Below, piece after piece: positions 43,520-51,877 of a stretch of DNA of 64,000 bases; position 1 is the stretch's first letter; each line of letters opens with the position of its first letter. The notes below the pieces were generated by a model. The model was not told the DNA's origin, did no database searches, and saw nothing but the letters and a program-made list of their open reading frames with translations. A program made the translations under genes and the position numbers. Origin of the DNA: Pseudomonas sp. KBW05 (lineage in GTDB: Bacteria > Pseudomonadota > Gammaproteobacteria > Pseudomonadales > Pseudomonadaceae); contig NZ_QAJM01000032.1 of assembly GCF_003852405.1 (NCBI RefSeq), positions 36,399 through 100,398 of the forward strand, in the 5' to 3' direction.

Positions 43520-44011
43520 TCAGAGGTCCATGACCATCTCATGCCACGCCATCCCGCCGTGATCCGACGCCGACGGCTGTACATAGCGATAGCCCATGCG
43601 TTGGTACAACGCTACATGGCGATCTTTGCACATCAGATGAATTGTCCGTTTGCCCATGTCGCGCATGCGTTGCACAAACGCGTTCATCAGCGTTGTGGAA
43701 TAGCCCTTGCCTTGATGCGCGGGGTCAACCACCACTGACATGATCACCACATTCGGCGCCTCGGCCGAATGCCCCACCAGTTCCTTGAACGCCTCGTCCG
43801 ACATCACCACGTCGTAAGCACAACCGCTGTTGATAAAACCCACCACCTCGCCATCGGCTTCCAGGATCAGAAAGCCTTGTGGGTACAGCGCGATGCGCGT
43901 GGCGATCTTTTCCAGGGTGGCGGCCTCATCGCCTTCGTAGGCACCGGTTTCGATTGCAAAGCAGCGGGCGGCGTCAGAGGGCAGGGCGTTGCGCAAGGTG
44001 AGGGCGGGCAT
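43520..44011 (-). CDS. GNAT N-acetyltransferase (2)
   Basis: 163 residues from the ATG at 44011, with AGGAA upstream (a frame to 44047 lacks one). The acetyl-CoA loop VVDPAHQGKGYSTTLMNAFV is preceded by VVIMSV, and ends with VALYQRMGYRYV. It has the arrangement of serotonin/spermidine-type GNAT enzymes (ETGAYEGDEAATLEKI near the N-terminus). Substrate unknown. It is on the same strand as, and 27 bases upstream of, the MerR gene. Confidence 0.88.
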   Translation of the reverse strand: MPALTLRNALPSDAARCFAIETGAYEGDEAATLEKIATRIALYPQGFLILEADGEVVGFINSGCAYDVVMSDEAFKELVGHSAEAPNVVIMSVVVDPAHQGKGYSTTLMNAFVQRMRDMGKRTIHLMCKDRHVALYQRMGYRYVQPSASDHGGMAWHEMVMDL

Positions 44012-44094
44012 GGGCGTTCCTGGGGACAAAGCGAAAGGCGACATCATAGATAAATATCGCCCCCAGCTCCATTGCAGCGCCCTTGAAGGGGGGC

Positions 44095-44475
44095 TTACTC
44101 CTCTGGCGCGTAGTTCCTGATGCCAGCCTCACGCAGTTGTTCCTGGAACTCTCGGTGAAAATCGCTGATCCTCATCTGCAACGCTGGGCTGTAGGTGCCA
44201 TCTTTGTTGTTGGGTTTAAAGCTGAACTGGATCGTGTTGTACAGTCCATCGCCACCGCCGTAATCGTTGTAGTCGTGCACGTCAGACTCTTGCTTGACCT
44301 CGATGTCTTTTGACCTGGCGAGGTCGTTGAAAATCTGCATCGTTTGGCGGTAGTCCTCAATTTTCACCGTAAATTGGACGCCTGTGTCGTGGCGGTTGGC
44401 GCCGATGCTCCGACTCGACGCTTCCGGCGCAGCCTGAAGCGTCTGCGGTGCGTGGGAAGATTGAATACCTTGCAT
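44095..44475 (-). CDS. Hypothetical protein
   Basis: 126 residues from the ATG at 44475, after GAGAG; the longer frame to 44715 is antisense to the next GNAT gene. It begins with a Ser/Ala/Gln-rich stretch without a signal peptide, then a beta-rich segment (VQFTVKIEDYRQTMQIFNDL, DYNDYGGGDGLYNTIQFSFK) and a helical end. I do not recognise the family. The low-complexity N-terminus would suit a secreted effector, but that is speculation. Confidence 0.6.
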   Translation of the reverse strand: MQGIQSSHAPQTLQAAPEASSRSIGANRHDTGVQFTVKIEDYRQTMQIFNDLARSKDIEVKQESDVHDYNDYGGGDGLYNTIQFSFKPNNKDGTYSPALQMRISDFHREFQEQLREAGIRNYAPEE

Positions 44476-44594
44476 AGTAAATACTCTCGGTTTGACGTCC
44501 GTATTGGATGCTTCCCGTTGTGGTGAGCACCCAGTACTGGGTTCCTTTCGCAAGAGGGTCGAGTGTGTCCAACTGTTAAGCCATGGAGGCTGAA

Positions 44595-45062
44595 ATGCTG
44601 CAAATAAAACCCGCAACACCGGAGGACGCCCAGGCGGCGTTCGATATTCGTCTGTTGGCCATTCGCAGCCAGTGCATCGGTGCGTATACCCGTGAGCAGA
44701 TGATGGCCTGGACACGCGGCACCGCCGCAGAGGGTTACAGCGCGCTGATGGCCAAGCCGTTTTATTTGGGGTGGGTACAGGGCGAACCGGTCGTCACTGG
44801 AATGCTTGATCTCGACAACAATGAAGTCGGGGCGCTGTTTGTGCTGCCTGAATTCACCGGGCGCTGGTATGCCAAGGCCATGCTCGATCACCTGGAAAAC
44901 CTGGCACGGCAGCGGGCGATTGAAACGGTGGTGCTGGATGCGACGTTGAATGCTGCGGGTTTCTATCGGGCGTGTGGATACGTGGGGGATGAGCAGGCGG
45001 TCTACCATTCGCCGTCGGGGCTGACGTTGGCGTGTATACCGATGACCAAGCGACTGGTTTGA
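44595..45062 (+). CDS. GNAT N-acetyltransferase (3)
   Basis: 155 residues from the ATG at 44595, preceded by GGAGG with five-base spacing. Conserved GNAT pattern: VGALFVLPEFTGRWYAKAML carries the degenerate acetyl-CoA loop (no classical RxxGxG/A, which is weak here), then LDATLNAAGFYRACGYVGDE. It resembles ElaA/YafP-like acetyltransferases. The altered cofactor loop makes activity less certain. Confidence 0.83.
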   Translation: MLQIKPATPEDAQAAFDIRLLAIRSQCIGAYTREQMMAWTRGTAAEGYSALMAKPFYLGWVQGEPVVTGMLDLDNNEVGALFVLPEFTGRWYAKAMLDHLENLARQRAIETVVLDATLNAAGFYRACGYVGDEQAVYHSPSGLTLACIPMTKRLV

Positions 45063-45064
45063 TG

Positions 45065-45156
45065 CGTGGGAGCTTTAGCGAGGCTGCGATGGTGGTGGGG
45101 CAGGTCGCATAAGTGTCGCCTGTGCCGCCGCTTTCGCAGGCAAGCCAGCTCCCACA
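45065..45156. repeat. REP pair with mixed halves
   Basis: Left half GTGGGAGCTTTAGCGAGGCTGCGA, right half CTTTCGCAGGCAAGCCAGCTCC followed by CCACA. The left half is the same type found in the 57.5 kb tandem repeats. Confidence 0.7.
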
Positions 45157-45403
45157 TTTCAAGCTGTATTGATGGGTAGAAAGTGTTCGGCTGGAGATCG
45201 CCCGGACACTGCCGGTTTCCTGTGGGAGCAACTGTCTTGGCAGCTTTTCAAAAAGCATCATCAAGGCAGACATAAAACCGCCCACAGCCTAGGCCGTGTA
45301 ATGCTCAACTAGTGGACGCGTAGCTGATTACGCTACGTGATCGCTCCACTCTGAACCGCCTCGGATCATTGCATTCAGGCGTATCAACAACACTCAAACA
45401 CCG
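45157..45403. other. Intergenic stretch
   Basis: No gene seen. It holds a lone half REP (CCTGTGGGAGCAACTG, 45220-45235) and a small inverted repeat CGTAGC/GCTACG (45319-45337). This is near the left border of the accessory region. Confidence 0.5.
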
Positions 45404-45697
45404 TCAACTCGCAGCCGGCACCTCAAACCCTCGCCGTTCAATCACCGCAAACACATCCGTTACATCCTGGACCATGATCCGGGCGGTATTGGCAACGGTA
45501 TTGATATCGTGCTCGGCATAGTCCGACACGTTGGAACAGGCCATCAGATGCAGATAGGCGAGGGCAGCGTTCAAGCGTTCGCTGGCGCACGCCTGCAACT
45601 CGCTGAGCGGGGCGTCGCTGTCGATCAGCAGGACGGGGTAGTCGGTTGCGGTTTGGGACATGGGGGTGAAGCGGCGGGGCGGGTTTTGAGTAGTCAT
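45404..45697 (-). CDS. Small DUF3077-like protein
   Basis: 97 residues from the ATG at 45697 (MTTQNPP, a common start in this group); an in-frame GTG at 45733 is possible. No strong ribosome site is seen. The C-terminal helices (LQACASERLNAALAYLHLMA, DINTVANTARIMVQDVTDVF) resemble DUF3077 proteins of Pseudomonas. Function unknown. It is preceded, at a distance of about 62 bases, by the second copy of the structured leader RNA. Confidence 0.72.
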   Translation of the reverse strand: MTTQNPPRRFTPMSQTATDYPVLLIDSDAPLSELQACASERLNAALAYLHLMACSNVSDYAEHDINTVANTARIMVQDVTDVFAVIERRGFEVPAAS

Positions 45698-45759
45698 AAG
45701 GTTCGATTCTATTTGGGATAAAAGAATGGCCACCTTGCTGCTGCGAAACAGACTTGGGT

Positions 45760-45834
45760 GGCAACTGTGCGCGGGTTCGCAGACCAGGAAGAATCACCCC
45801 CGGCAGACCCGAAGGTCTCCCACGCACAGCCGCC
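45760..45834 (-). ncRNA. Structured 5' leader RNA, copy 2
   Basis: Same layout and same length as the copy at 7360-7434: outer stem 45834-45819 with 45775-45760, and an inner hairpin AGACC-UUCG-GGUCU at 45818-45805. The three outer-stem positions that are not Watson-Crick pairs are G.U on the minus strand. Relative to copy 1 the inner stem swaps U-A for G-C, keeping the pair. The middle part (45804-45776) is less conserved and shows no clear hairpin. Confidence 0.72.
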
Positions 45835-46091
45835 ATAAACAAGACGCGAGCGAACTCCGCCTGAGGGTCTGATGACTGTGCAGGTTGATTCTATTCTGTA
45901 GGGCTGCGAAACCCTGTCGCCAGCCAATGCCAGCGACGGGCCGAACTATAAGGCGCTGTGAAAAGGGGTGCAACCAGGAGAATGTTTCAACGCCGCGATA
46001 AGGCGTCAAACATCGCGGGCTGTGGTTGCTTCAACGCTTTTCAATCAGCGTCATCAGGCTTCGACACGGCGACGTTCCAGTACCCAACCCC

Positions 46092-46544
46092 GTGCTTCAT
46101 CTCATGACAGGCAAAATCGCCTCCGGTAAATCAACCCTGGCCAGAAGCCTCGCAACCGAGCAATCGGCCATTCTGCTGAGTGAGGATCAGTGGCTCTCAC
46201 GGCTGTACCCTGATCAGATCAAGTCAATCACTGATTACGTGCGCCTCGCACGCCAGATTCGCGAGGTGGTGGGCCCGCTCGTTACCGATCTACTGAGGGC
46301 TGGTGTGACGGTGGTCCTGGATTTTCATGCCAATACGCCTCAAGACCGACACTGGCTGCGCGGGCTGTCTGACGCCGCTGGGGTTTCCCATTGTGTCCAC
46401 TACATTGAAGTGGACGATGACACCTGTCGTGCCAAGTTGCATCTTCGCAATCAACGTGCGGAGCATGAGTTTGCCGCGACTGATGCGGAGTTTGATCTGA
46501 TCACTAGGTACTTTTGTGCGCCGGATGAGGGGGTTGCGGGTTGA
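46092..46544 (+). CDS. P-loop kinase (AAA_33-like)
   Basis: About 150 residues. The Walker A motif MTGKIASGKSTLARSLA is followed by ILLSEDQWLSRLYPDQIKSI, VTVVLDFHANTPQDRHWLR and HYIEVDDDTCRAKLHLRNQR, as in small kinases related to zeta toxins and chloramphenicol phosphotransferase-like proteins. The start is uncertain: a GTG at 46092 gives the needed strand VLHLMTGK before the P-loop, an ATG at 46104 starts too near it, and a TTG-initiated frame reaches 46026. None has a good ribosome site, so an N-terminal truncation is possible. Confidence 0.65.
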   Translation: MLHLMTGKIASGKSTLARSLATEQSAILLSEDQWLSRLYPDQIKSITDYVRLARQIREVVGPLVTDLLRAGVTVVLDFHANTPQDRHWLRGLSDAAGVSHCVHYIEVDDDTCRAKLHLRNQRAEHEFAATDAEFDLITRYFCAPDEGVAG

Positions 46545-47046
46545 CGTTCATCGTGGTTGATGTGGAGGGGCATCGTGAGAATGGGGGGGGGCTGGAAGGC
46601 TGTTTTTTGGCCGTTCACTGTCCCCCACAACAGGCGGCTATCGGCCAAAAACGCCCATTGGACAGCCTGATAGCTAAACAGCAGTTGGCGATTGCATGGT
46701 GGACTGGATCAGTGGTGTAACGTGACTCTCCCCGAAATCGGAATACGACCGACAAGCAGGTCATTGGCGCTGCAGCTTGATCGACGTCGCCGAACGAGAT
46801 TCCGTAGGGCATCCTGAATAATGCTGCGCTGCCGATCGCTGGCACTGCTGAAAAGCCCAATGCCCAAGTATCAGGACAAATTGTCTATGCCAGTCGCGTG
46901 TGCTGAAGGGAGCCTACTCACTCCGCGTCGCATGGCCGTCGTCGCTGCTTCGTCTTCTCACTGGACAGGGTGCCCACGCCCCTATAGCGTGAACCGCAAT
47001 AGCCTTACGCCACACCGGTCGCCGCAACTTCATAAGGATTTGAAAC
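46545..47046. other. Non-coding left flank of the Gabija-like module
   Basis: About 500 bases with no supported gene; an 94-codon frame from 46821 has no family character. It contains hairpin element A (46604-46651) and must hold the promoter of the nuclease-helicase operon. I saw no tRNA 3' end or repeat at the border. Confidence 0.5.
46604..46651. repeat. Island hairpin element A
   Basis: TTTTTGGCCG (46604-46613) and CGGCCAAAAA (46642-46651) are perfect 10-base arms around a 28-base loop containing CACTGTCC and CAGGCGGC. Related elements lie at 50012-50055, 51579-51618 and (half) 53554-53574. Confidence 0.7.
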
Positions 47047-48708
47047 GTGCTCATAGAATCGCTACGCCTGATCAACTTCAAAAAATTCAAGGATCAGACT
47101 TTTGACTTCAACGAAGATGTGAATATTTTCGTGGGTGATAACAACGCAGGCAAAAGCACGATTCTGGAGGCTTTGGAGATTGTGCTCAATTTTCAGTATC
47201 GCGGTCGGCCATTTAATAGCGAGTTTTCCCCGGATCTTTTCAACGCCGAGACAGTCTCCGCGTTCCGCGCCTCGCCAAAATCGCCTGCAGACTTGCCGAT
47301 ACTCGTGATCGAGGCGTATATGAAGAATGTGCCCGACTATCGCGGTGCGAACAACAGCCTGAAGAAAGATGCTCAGGGGGTTCAGATCAAAGTCAGCTTT
47401 GATCCAGATTTTACTGATGCCTATAACGATTACCTAGCCTCCGGTGCCGCGATAACCAGCATCCCAGTGGAGTTCTACCAAGTCGAATGGATGGATTTTG
47501 CTTGGAATGTTATCAAGCCGATGACCAAGCAATTCAGAGCGCTCTACATCGACCCCACTCGTATTCATCCCACCTTCGGCAAAAATCAGTACATCTCGAA
47601 TGTTCTGAGTACCGCACTCAGAAAGGACGAAGAGTACCGTCTGAGCTTGCACTACCGTGAGACCCTTCAATCCTTCAACAACACTGATGAGGTCACCACC
47701 GTCAATAAGGATTTGGATTCTGATAACAGGATCACGGAAAAGAAGCTGACCATCGCCGCCAACACCATGCCCGCTGGCGCTATCCAGAACGGTCTGCAAC
47801 TCGAAGTAAATGCCGTGCCGTTCCACATGATCGGCAAGGGTGAGCAGAGTAAGGTGCAAATCAAGCTGGCCCTGCATAACAAGTCAAAAGATATCGACCT
47901 GGTAATGATGGAGGAGCCGGAAAATCACCTGTCGCATGTCGAGCTAAGCAAGTTGGTGCAAGACATTGAGGACCAGCGAGACGGCAAGCAGCTATTCCTG
48001 ACCACCCACAGTTCTTATGTGCTGAACAAACTGAGCATTGATAAAATTTGCTTGCTGCATGACACATACAAGCGACTGCACCTCCTGGACAAGGGGGTGG
48101 TAAAGACGCTGAAGCGGTTGCCAGGCTACGACACGCTGCGTGTAGCGCTGTCCAGGAAGGTGGTGTTGGTAGAAGGCCCCTCAGATGAGTTGATTCTCAA
48201 AAAGATCTACAAAGACACCCATAAGGAGCGTCTGCCAGAGCAAGACGGGATAGATATCATTGTGGTGCGCGGCGTTGGGTTCAAGACGTTCATTGCGATC
48301 GGCAAAGAAATCGGTACAGCGATTAATGTCTTGCGAGATAACGATGGTGATTACGAAAATAACGTCGTTGAAGCACGCAAGGATTACACAGATTTCCCAA
48401 ACATAAAGCTGGTCTCTTCAACGAACAACGTTGAGTTTTCGCTGGAGCCAGCGATGATTCTGGCCAATGCGGATTCGGAAAAAGAGTTGCAGGCATTTGC
48501 AGAAATTGTCCTATCAACCAAAACCATCAAGTTGTTCACTGCCAAACCTACCTTTGCTGAAAAGCTCGAATTTATCGTGGAGTGGTTCAGAAGCGGTGAC
48601 GGCGACGGCAAAGGCAAGAAGAAGGTCGACACCGCGATTCGAGTTTTCGAAACTGATAAGCCCTTCAAATATCCCGCCTTCCTCGCTGAGGTGCTGAACT
48701 TTGCCTAA
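47047..48708 (+). CDS. gajA: OLD family ATPase-TOPRIM nuclease, Gabija GajA-like
   Basis: 553 residues from a GTG with AAGGA eight bases upstream. The N-terminal ABC-type ATPase begins LIESLRLINFKKFKDQTFDF with Walker A VGDNNAGKSTILEALE (residues 30-37), Walker B LVMMEEPENHLSH (Glu289) and FLTTHSSYVLNKL. The C-terminal TOPRIM domain has VVLVEGPSDELIL (Glu376) and LRDNDGDYE (Asp431, 433, 435). This is a class 2 OLD nuclease. In Gabija, GajA cuts DNA when nucleotide levels fall during phage infection. The next gene, overlapping by eight bases, encodes a UvrD-like helicase, the GajB position, so the pair is a Gabija candidate. Confidence 0.85.
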   Translation: MLIESLRLINFKKFKDQTFDFNEDVNIFVGDNNAGKSTILEALEIVLNFQYRGRPFNSEFSPDLFNAETVSAFRASPKSPADLPILVIEAYMKNVPDYRGANNSLKKDAQGVQIKVSFDPDFTDAYNDYLASGAAITSIPVEFYQVEWMDFAWNVIKPMTKQFRALYIDPTRIHPTFGKNQYISNVLSTALRKDEEYRLSLHYRETLQSFNNTDEVTTVNKDLDSDNRITEKKLTIAANTMPAGAIQNGLQLEVNAVPFHMIGKGEQSKVQIKLALHNKSKDIDLVMMEEPENHLSHVELSKLVQDIEDQRDGKQLFLTTHSSYVLNKLSIDKICLLHDTYKRLHLLDKGVVKTLKRLPGYDTLRVALSRKVVLVEGPSDELILKKIYKDTHKERLPEQDGIDIIVVRGVGFKTFIAIGKEIGTAINVLRDNDGDYENNVVEARKDYTDFPNIKLVSSTNNVEFSLEPAMILANADSEKELQAFAEIVLSTKTIKLFTAKPTFAEKLEFIVEWFRSGDGDGKGKKKVDTAIRVFETDKPFKYPAFLAEVLNFA

Positions 48709-49858
48709 TAAACTCTGCATGGCGGGTGCCGGCTCAGGCAAGACTCACAAGGTCATTACCGAATCAATCGCCGAAATCAAGCGCGGAGGAAAGGTTCTGG
48801 TGGTGACCTACACGACCAGTAATCAGCAGGAACTGAGACGTCGATTTCTGGAAATCTTTGGTGCGTACAGTGATCGGTTCGTGGTCAAAGGTCTTTTCTC
48901 ATTTTACCTGGAAGACATGGTGAGGCCGTATCAGCAGGCGTTATTCCCGAGGCGTATCGATGGCATCTGTTTCAACCAGCGCAATCCTCATATGAGGCCA
49001 GATTCAACGTTTATGCTACCGGGGCGCGCCGAACAGTTGGACGATAAGAGCTACAACCCAAGACACTTCCTGACTCCATGCGAGACCAAAGCTCACACCG
49101 GCTTTCTCGCAAAACTGGCGAGCCGGATCATGAAGGTCACGAAAAACTCTTCCGCAGTACGACTAGGGGAGATTTATACCCAGGTGTTTTTTGATGAGGT
49201 TCAAGATCTGGTTGGATGGGACTACGAGGTGCTCAAGGGGCTGAACAAAGTGATGCCGACACCCATCACGTGCGTGGGAGATTTCCGGCAAACGGTGTAC
49301 GAGACGACGTTTGGCCAAAAAGCGCCAAAAACGGCCGCTGAGAAGATCGCATTCTTCAAGTCCATGGGCTTTGAGGATGAGTCACTGACACTTAACCGGC
49401 GATGCATTCAACCGATTTGTGACGTCGCCGATGCTGTGCATAACGGTACCTATGAAGCGACGGAGTCGGCAGTGAAGGAGGTGCCATCTGAATTTGTCCA
49501 TCACATCGGCACATTCATCGTCAAGGAGTCGGACGTCGCCGAATACATCAAGGTTTTTGACCCTATGGTGCTGCGCTGGAGCGTAACGTCAGGAGCGAAG
49601 CTTCTTCCCACCGAGGCGCGCTGCTATAACTTTGGCGGGAGCAAAGGGCTGGGTTTTGATCGAGTGTTGGTGCTACCTACTGAAAACCAGTTGCATTTCG
49701 TCTTGGATGGCCGAAAGCCGTTTCCCGCGAAGGACGAAACATCTCAGAACAAGATGTACGTCGCCATTACGCGCGCGCGATACAGTCTGGGGTTCATCGT
49801 GCCTGATAAGAAGGCCGCTGGCTTACGGTTCCCGATCTGGGCAAAAGCGCCTGCTTGA
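48701..49858 (+). CDS. gajB: UvrD-like helicase, short GajB-like partner
   Basis: 385 residues from a TTG at 48701 that overlaps the nuclease stop by eight bases; an ATG at 48719 would remove the strand before the P-loop. Superfamily 1 motifs: Walker A GAGSGKT (residues 9-15), VVTYTTSNQQEL, FFDEVQDLVGWD (motif II, DEVQ), VGDFRQTVYETTF, NRRC, KGLGFDRVLVLP and YVAITRARYSLGFI. It lacks most of the 1B/2B subdomain insertions and is shorter than typical GajB (about 500). In Gabija the helicase senses DNA ends and helps activate the nuclease. Possible alternative: a related class 2 OLD-helicase defence pair. Confidence 0.82.
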   Translation: MPNKLCMAGAGSGKTHKVITESIAEIKRGGKVLVVTYTTSNQQELRRRFLEIFGAYSDRFVVKGLFSFYLEDMVRPYQQALFPRRIDGICFNQRNPHMRPDSTFMLPGRAEQLDDKSYNPRHFLTPCETKAHTGFLAKLASRIMKVTKNSSAVRLGEIYTQVFFDEVQDLVGWDYEVLKGLNKVMPTPITCVGDFRQTVYETTFGQKAPKTAAEKIAFFKSMGFEDESLTLNRRCIQPICDVADAVHNGTYEATESAVKEVPSEFVHHIGTFIVKESDVAEYIKVFDPMVLRWSVTSGAKLLPTEARCYNFGGSKGLGFDRVLVLPTENQLHFVLDGRKPFPAKDETSQNKMYVAITRARYSLGFIVPDKKAAGLRFPIWAKAPA

Positions 49859-50293
49859 CGGACGTTAACAACTCTACGCAGTGAAGACGTCAACTAGCAA
49901 AGCGTTTCTGATTAGCGCCTCAATTTTTGGGTAAGGCTCACGTACTATCTGAGGAATGGGGCATCACATCGGCACTTTTCACGAGCATCTGCTAACGTTA
50001 GACCGTTCGTTTTGGCTGGTTGCTGCCCGTCGCAAACGGCAGAAATCGGCCAGAAGCTGCCGGTCATTACACGGAATTGGCCAGGACGGAATTCCCATTG
50101 GCCACCTCCTGAATCGGGCCGCCAGCGATAGCACCTGAAATAAATTGAGAACGAAACCGGCAACCACCCTAAGGTCAAGGCTGGAGTTCTAGTACGATTC
50201 TCAATTATTATCAGGGGCCATCATCGTACCGTAACGCTAAATGGTACAACCATTTCAGAGTACGCTTTAAGCACATTTGAACAGGCGGAATGA
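49859..50293. other. Non-coding segment between island modules
   Basis: 435 bases without a supported gene. It carries hairpin element B (50012-50055) and, from about 50110, sequence that becomes A/T-rich and probably holds the promoter of the membrane protein pair. Confidence 0.55.
50012..50055. repeat. Island hairpin element B
   Basis: TTGGCTGGTT and AATCGGCCAG form outer arms with a few mismatches, and CTGCC (50023-50027) / GGCAG (50038-50042) form an inner stem. It aligns with element A and C in the order GGCCG, CTGCC, GGCAG, ATCGGCC. Confidence 0.6.
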
Positions 50294-50971
50294 ATGACAA
50301 ATATATTTACATGGATTGGTCTAGGCCTATTAATAACATTCGCATCCTGGAAATTTTTACAGGCAATGCGCAATAGGGAAATTCTAGATGCCTTATTAAA
50401 TTCATTAAAAGAAAAAGGAATTCGAAACAAGGCTATTAAGTACATTGAAGCTATAGATATGGTCATGGATTTTTCATTCCCCGAGGCAAATAAAGCGTAC
50501 AAAAAATACTCAATATTTTTCAGTCTCAGCCTTTACAGATCGTTAATTCCTTTTTTAGCTGAGATGCTGCACTCCGACCCAGGAAACAGACGAGCCAGCA
50601 CCATTGTAGGAATAATGATAGGCGAAAAAATTCGCCAAGCTTTCGTAGCCCAGATTTGGTTAACTATATCAATTATAATTAGCTTGGCTTTTGATTTTTT
50701 TCTAGGGACCAGATCAGGAGTTTGGACGATTACAATCAGTGGCTTATCGCTACTTGCAATTCAAATAGACCATAAGCTACTTGAGTATAGAATCAGGCAA
50801 GGGGTTTATGGGTCAAATGCTTTTGAGACCTTGGAGATAGTAAACTTTATCATCAAGCACTCTAACAAGGATGACTTTAATGACGAAGGAGGCTTAAAAA
50901 GAGTGATACCGTCTCCAGAAGCGATCAGGGAAGAAGTAGAGCATTCCGCTAAAGGAGGAGCTTACGTATGA
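50294..50971 (+). CDS. Unknown membrane protein, first of a two-gene cassette
   Basis: 225 residues, ATG with GGCGGA upstream. The codon use and composition are strikingly A/T-rich (many AAA, ATT, TTA codons). An N-terminal hydrophobic helix (IFTWIGLGLLITFASWKF) and a central pair (AQIWLTISIIISLAFDFF, then a second helix ending with LLAIQID) are separated by a charged helical region (NSLKEKGIRNKAIKYIEAID). The C-terminus is soluble. I do not recognise a family. It overlaps the next gene by four bases. A defence or toxin-like role is only suggested by the location. Confidence 0.75.
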   Translation: MTNIFTWIGLGLLITFASWKFLQAMRNREILDALLNSLKEKGIRNKAIKYIEAIDMVMDFSFPEANKAYKKYSIFFSLSLYRSLIPFLAEMLHSDPGNRRASTIVGIMIGEKIRQAFVAQIWLTISIIISLAFDFFLGTRSGVWTITISGLSLLAIQIDHKLLEYRIRQGVYGSNAFETLEIVNFIIKHSNKDDFNDEGGLKRVIPSPEAIREEVEHSAKGGAYV

Positions 50972-51417
50972 CACAAGATCAAATTTCAGGGATGTTCAGG
51001 AAAGCAATTAATGTGCTCTTTGTGTCCAATCCTAGAGGCACTAGCATTGGAGTTTTAATAGGTGTTTTGTTGGACGGGCTACTCGGACTTATCTCCCCTA
51101 TGACAAAGCTCTGGGGTTGGGCGAATATCTCGGCGATAAAAATTTGGCACCTGATGGCGGGGGGGGTAGTAATTATGAATCTCCCTACTTATTTAACAAG
51201 GAAGAAAGTTGACCCGTCCATACTGAATGCTATCGATTATATCGAAGAACAAAAAAAGAATAGAACGATTACTGGGTGGCAAGCTAGCCAAATGTATCGA
51301 AACCTACATCAAAAAGTGTTGGAGAGTGTCACGCTGGACGACAGGACTCAAGCCACGGCAAATAGCCTGCAAGCCGTAAGCACTGAGCCTATTGATAGCG
51401 AAAAGCACGATAAATAA
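50968..51417 (+). CDS. Unknown membrane protein, second of a two-gene cassette
   Basis: 149 residues; its ATG overlaps the upstream stop (ATGA) and has AAAGGAGGAG a few bases before, so translation is coupled and strong. One or two hydrophobic stretches (SIGVLIGVLLDGLLGLI, HLMAGGVVIMNLPTYL) are followed by a helical soluble tail (NAIDYIEEQKKNRTITGWQA). No family recognised. It shares the A/T-rich composition of its partner. Confidence 0.75.
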   Translation: MTQDQISGMFRKAINVLFVSNPRGTSIGVLIGVLLDGLLGLISPMTKLWGWANISAIKIWHLMAGGVVIMNLPTYLTRKKVDPSILNAIDYIEEQKKNRTITGWQASQMYRNLHQKVLESVTLDDRTQATANSLQAVSTEPIDSEKHDK

Positions 51418-51877
51418 TCTAGGGAATGATTGCTGTGATGTCCTCGGATAATGGACGAGTGGGGCATGCGTATTTGCTTATCATTACTTATCTCAGTCAT
51501 GGGCAGCGCTAACCCCAATGTCGCTCTGCTCACGCTGCGGCTTTGGACAACAGCTGCTGCCCCGTCAGTGGCCGCTTTGGGTCGATTGCTGTCTGTGGCT
51601 AAGGGCTGCAATCGACCCATGCTGTGTGAAAACGCAGACATCGCTTTGAAGTCCACGTCGCTATGTAAAATCTGCCAGCGCTCGCTTAGTCAGCAGACCT
51701 AAAATTTTCATAGGCGCGCGATTTCCGTTCCGTTACTGACCGTCAAGCCTGCTCTAACACGTTTTTGCACAAAAGCCGACATTCAACAAACCTAACGCCC
51801 CTTAGGCGAAGTTTTGCCTGAGGGGATGAAGAAATTAGCGGCTAAAGTGAATTAGCTCTCACAATTTTGTGAATTTG
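51418..51877. other. Non-coding segment between island modules, containing element C
   Basis: 460 bases with no supported gene; an 83-codon frame from 51451 runs across the hairpin and has no family character. It separates the rightward membrane pair from a leftward gene, so both transcripts end here. Confidence 0.55.
51579..51618. repeat. Island hairpin element C
   Basis: GGGTCGATTGC (51579-51589) and GCAATCGACCC (51608-51618) are perfect 11-base arms. The element is of the same plan as elements A and B and may also serve as a transcript end for the convergent genes around it. Confidence 0.75.

Noticed and set aside
46821-47105. Rightward frame of 94 codons before the nuclease gene
   Set aside because: It overlaps the nuclease start, has no recognisable pattern and contains frame-specific rare composition; the nuclease start has a strong ribosome site.
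51451-51702. Rightward frame of 83 codons after the membrane pair
   Set aside because: It runs through hairpin element C and lacks family character or ribosome site.
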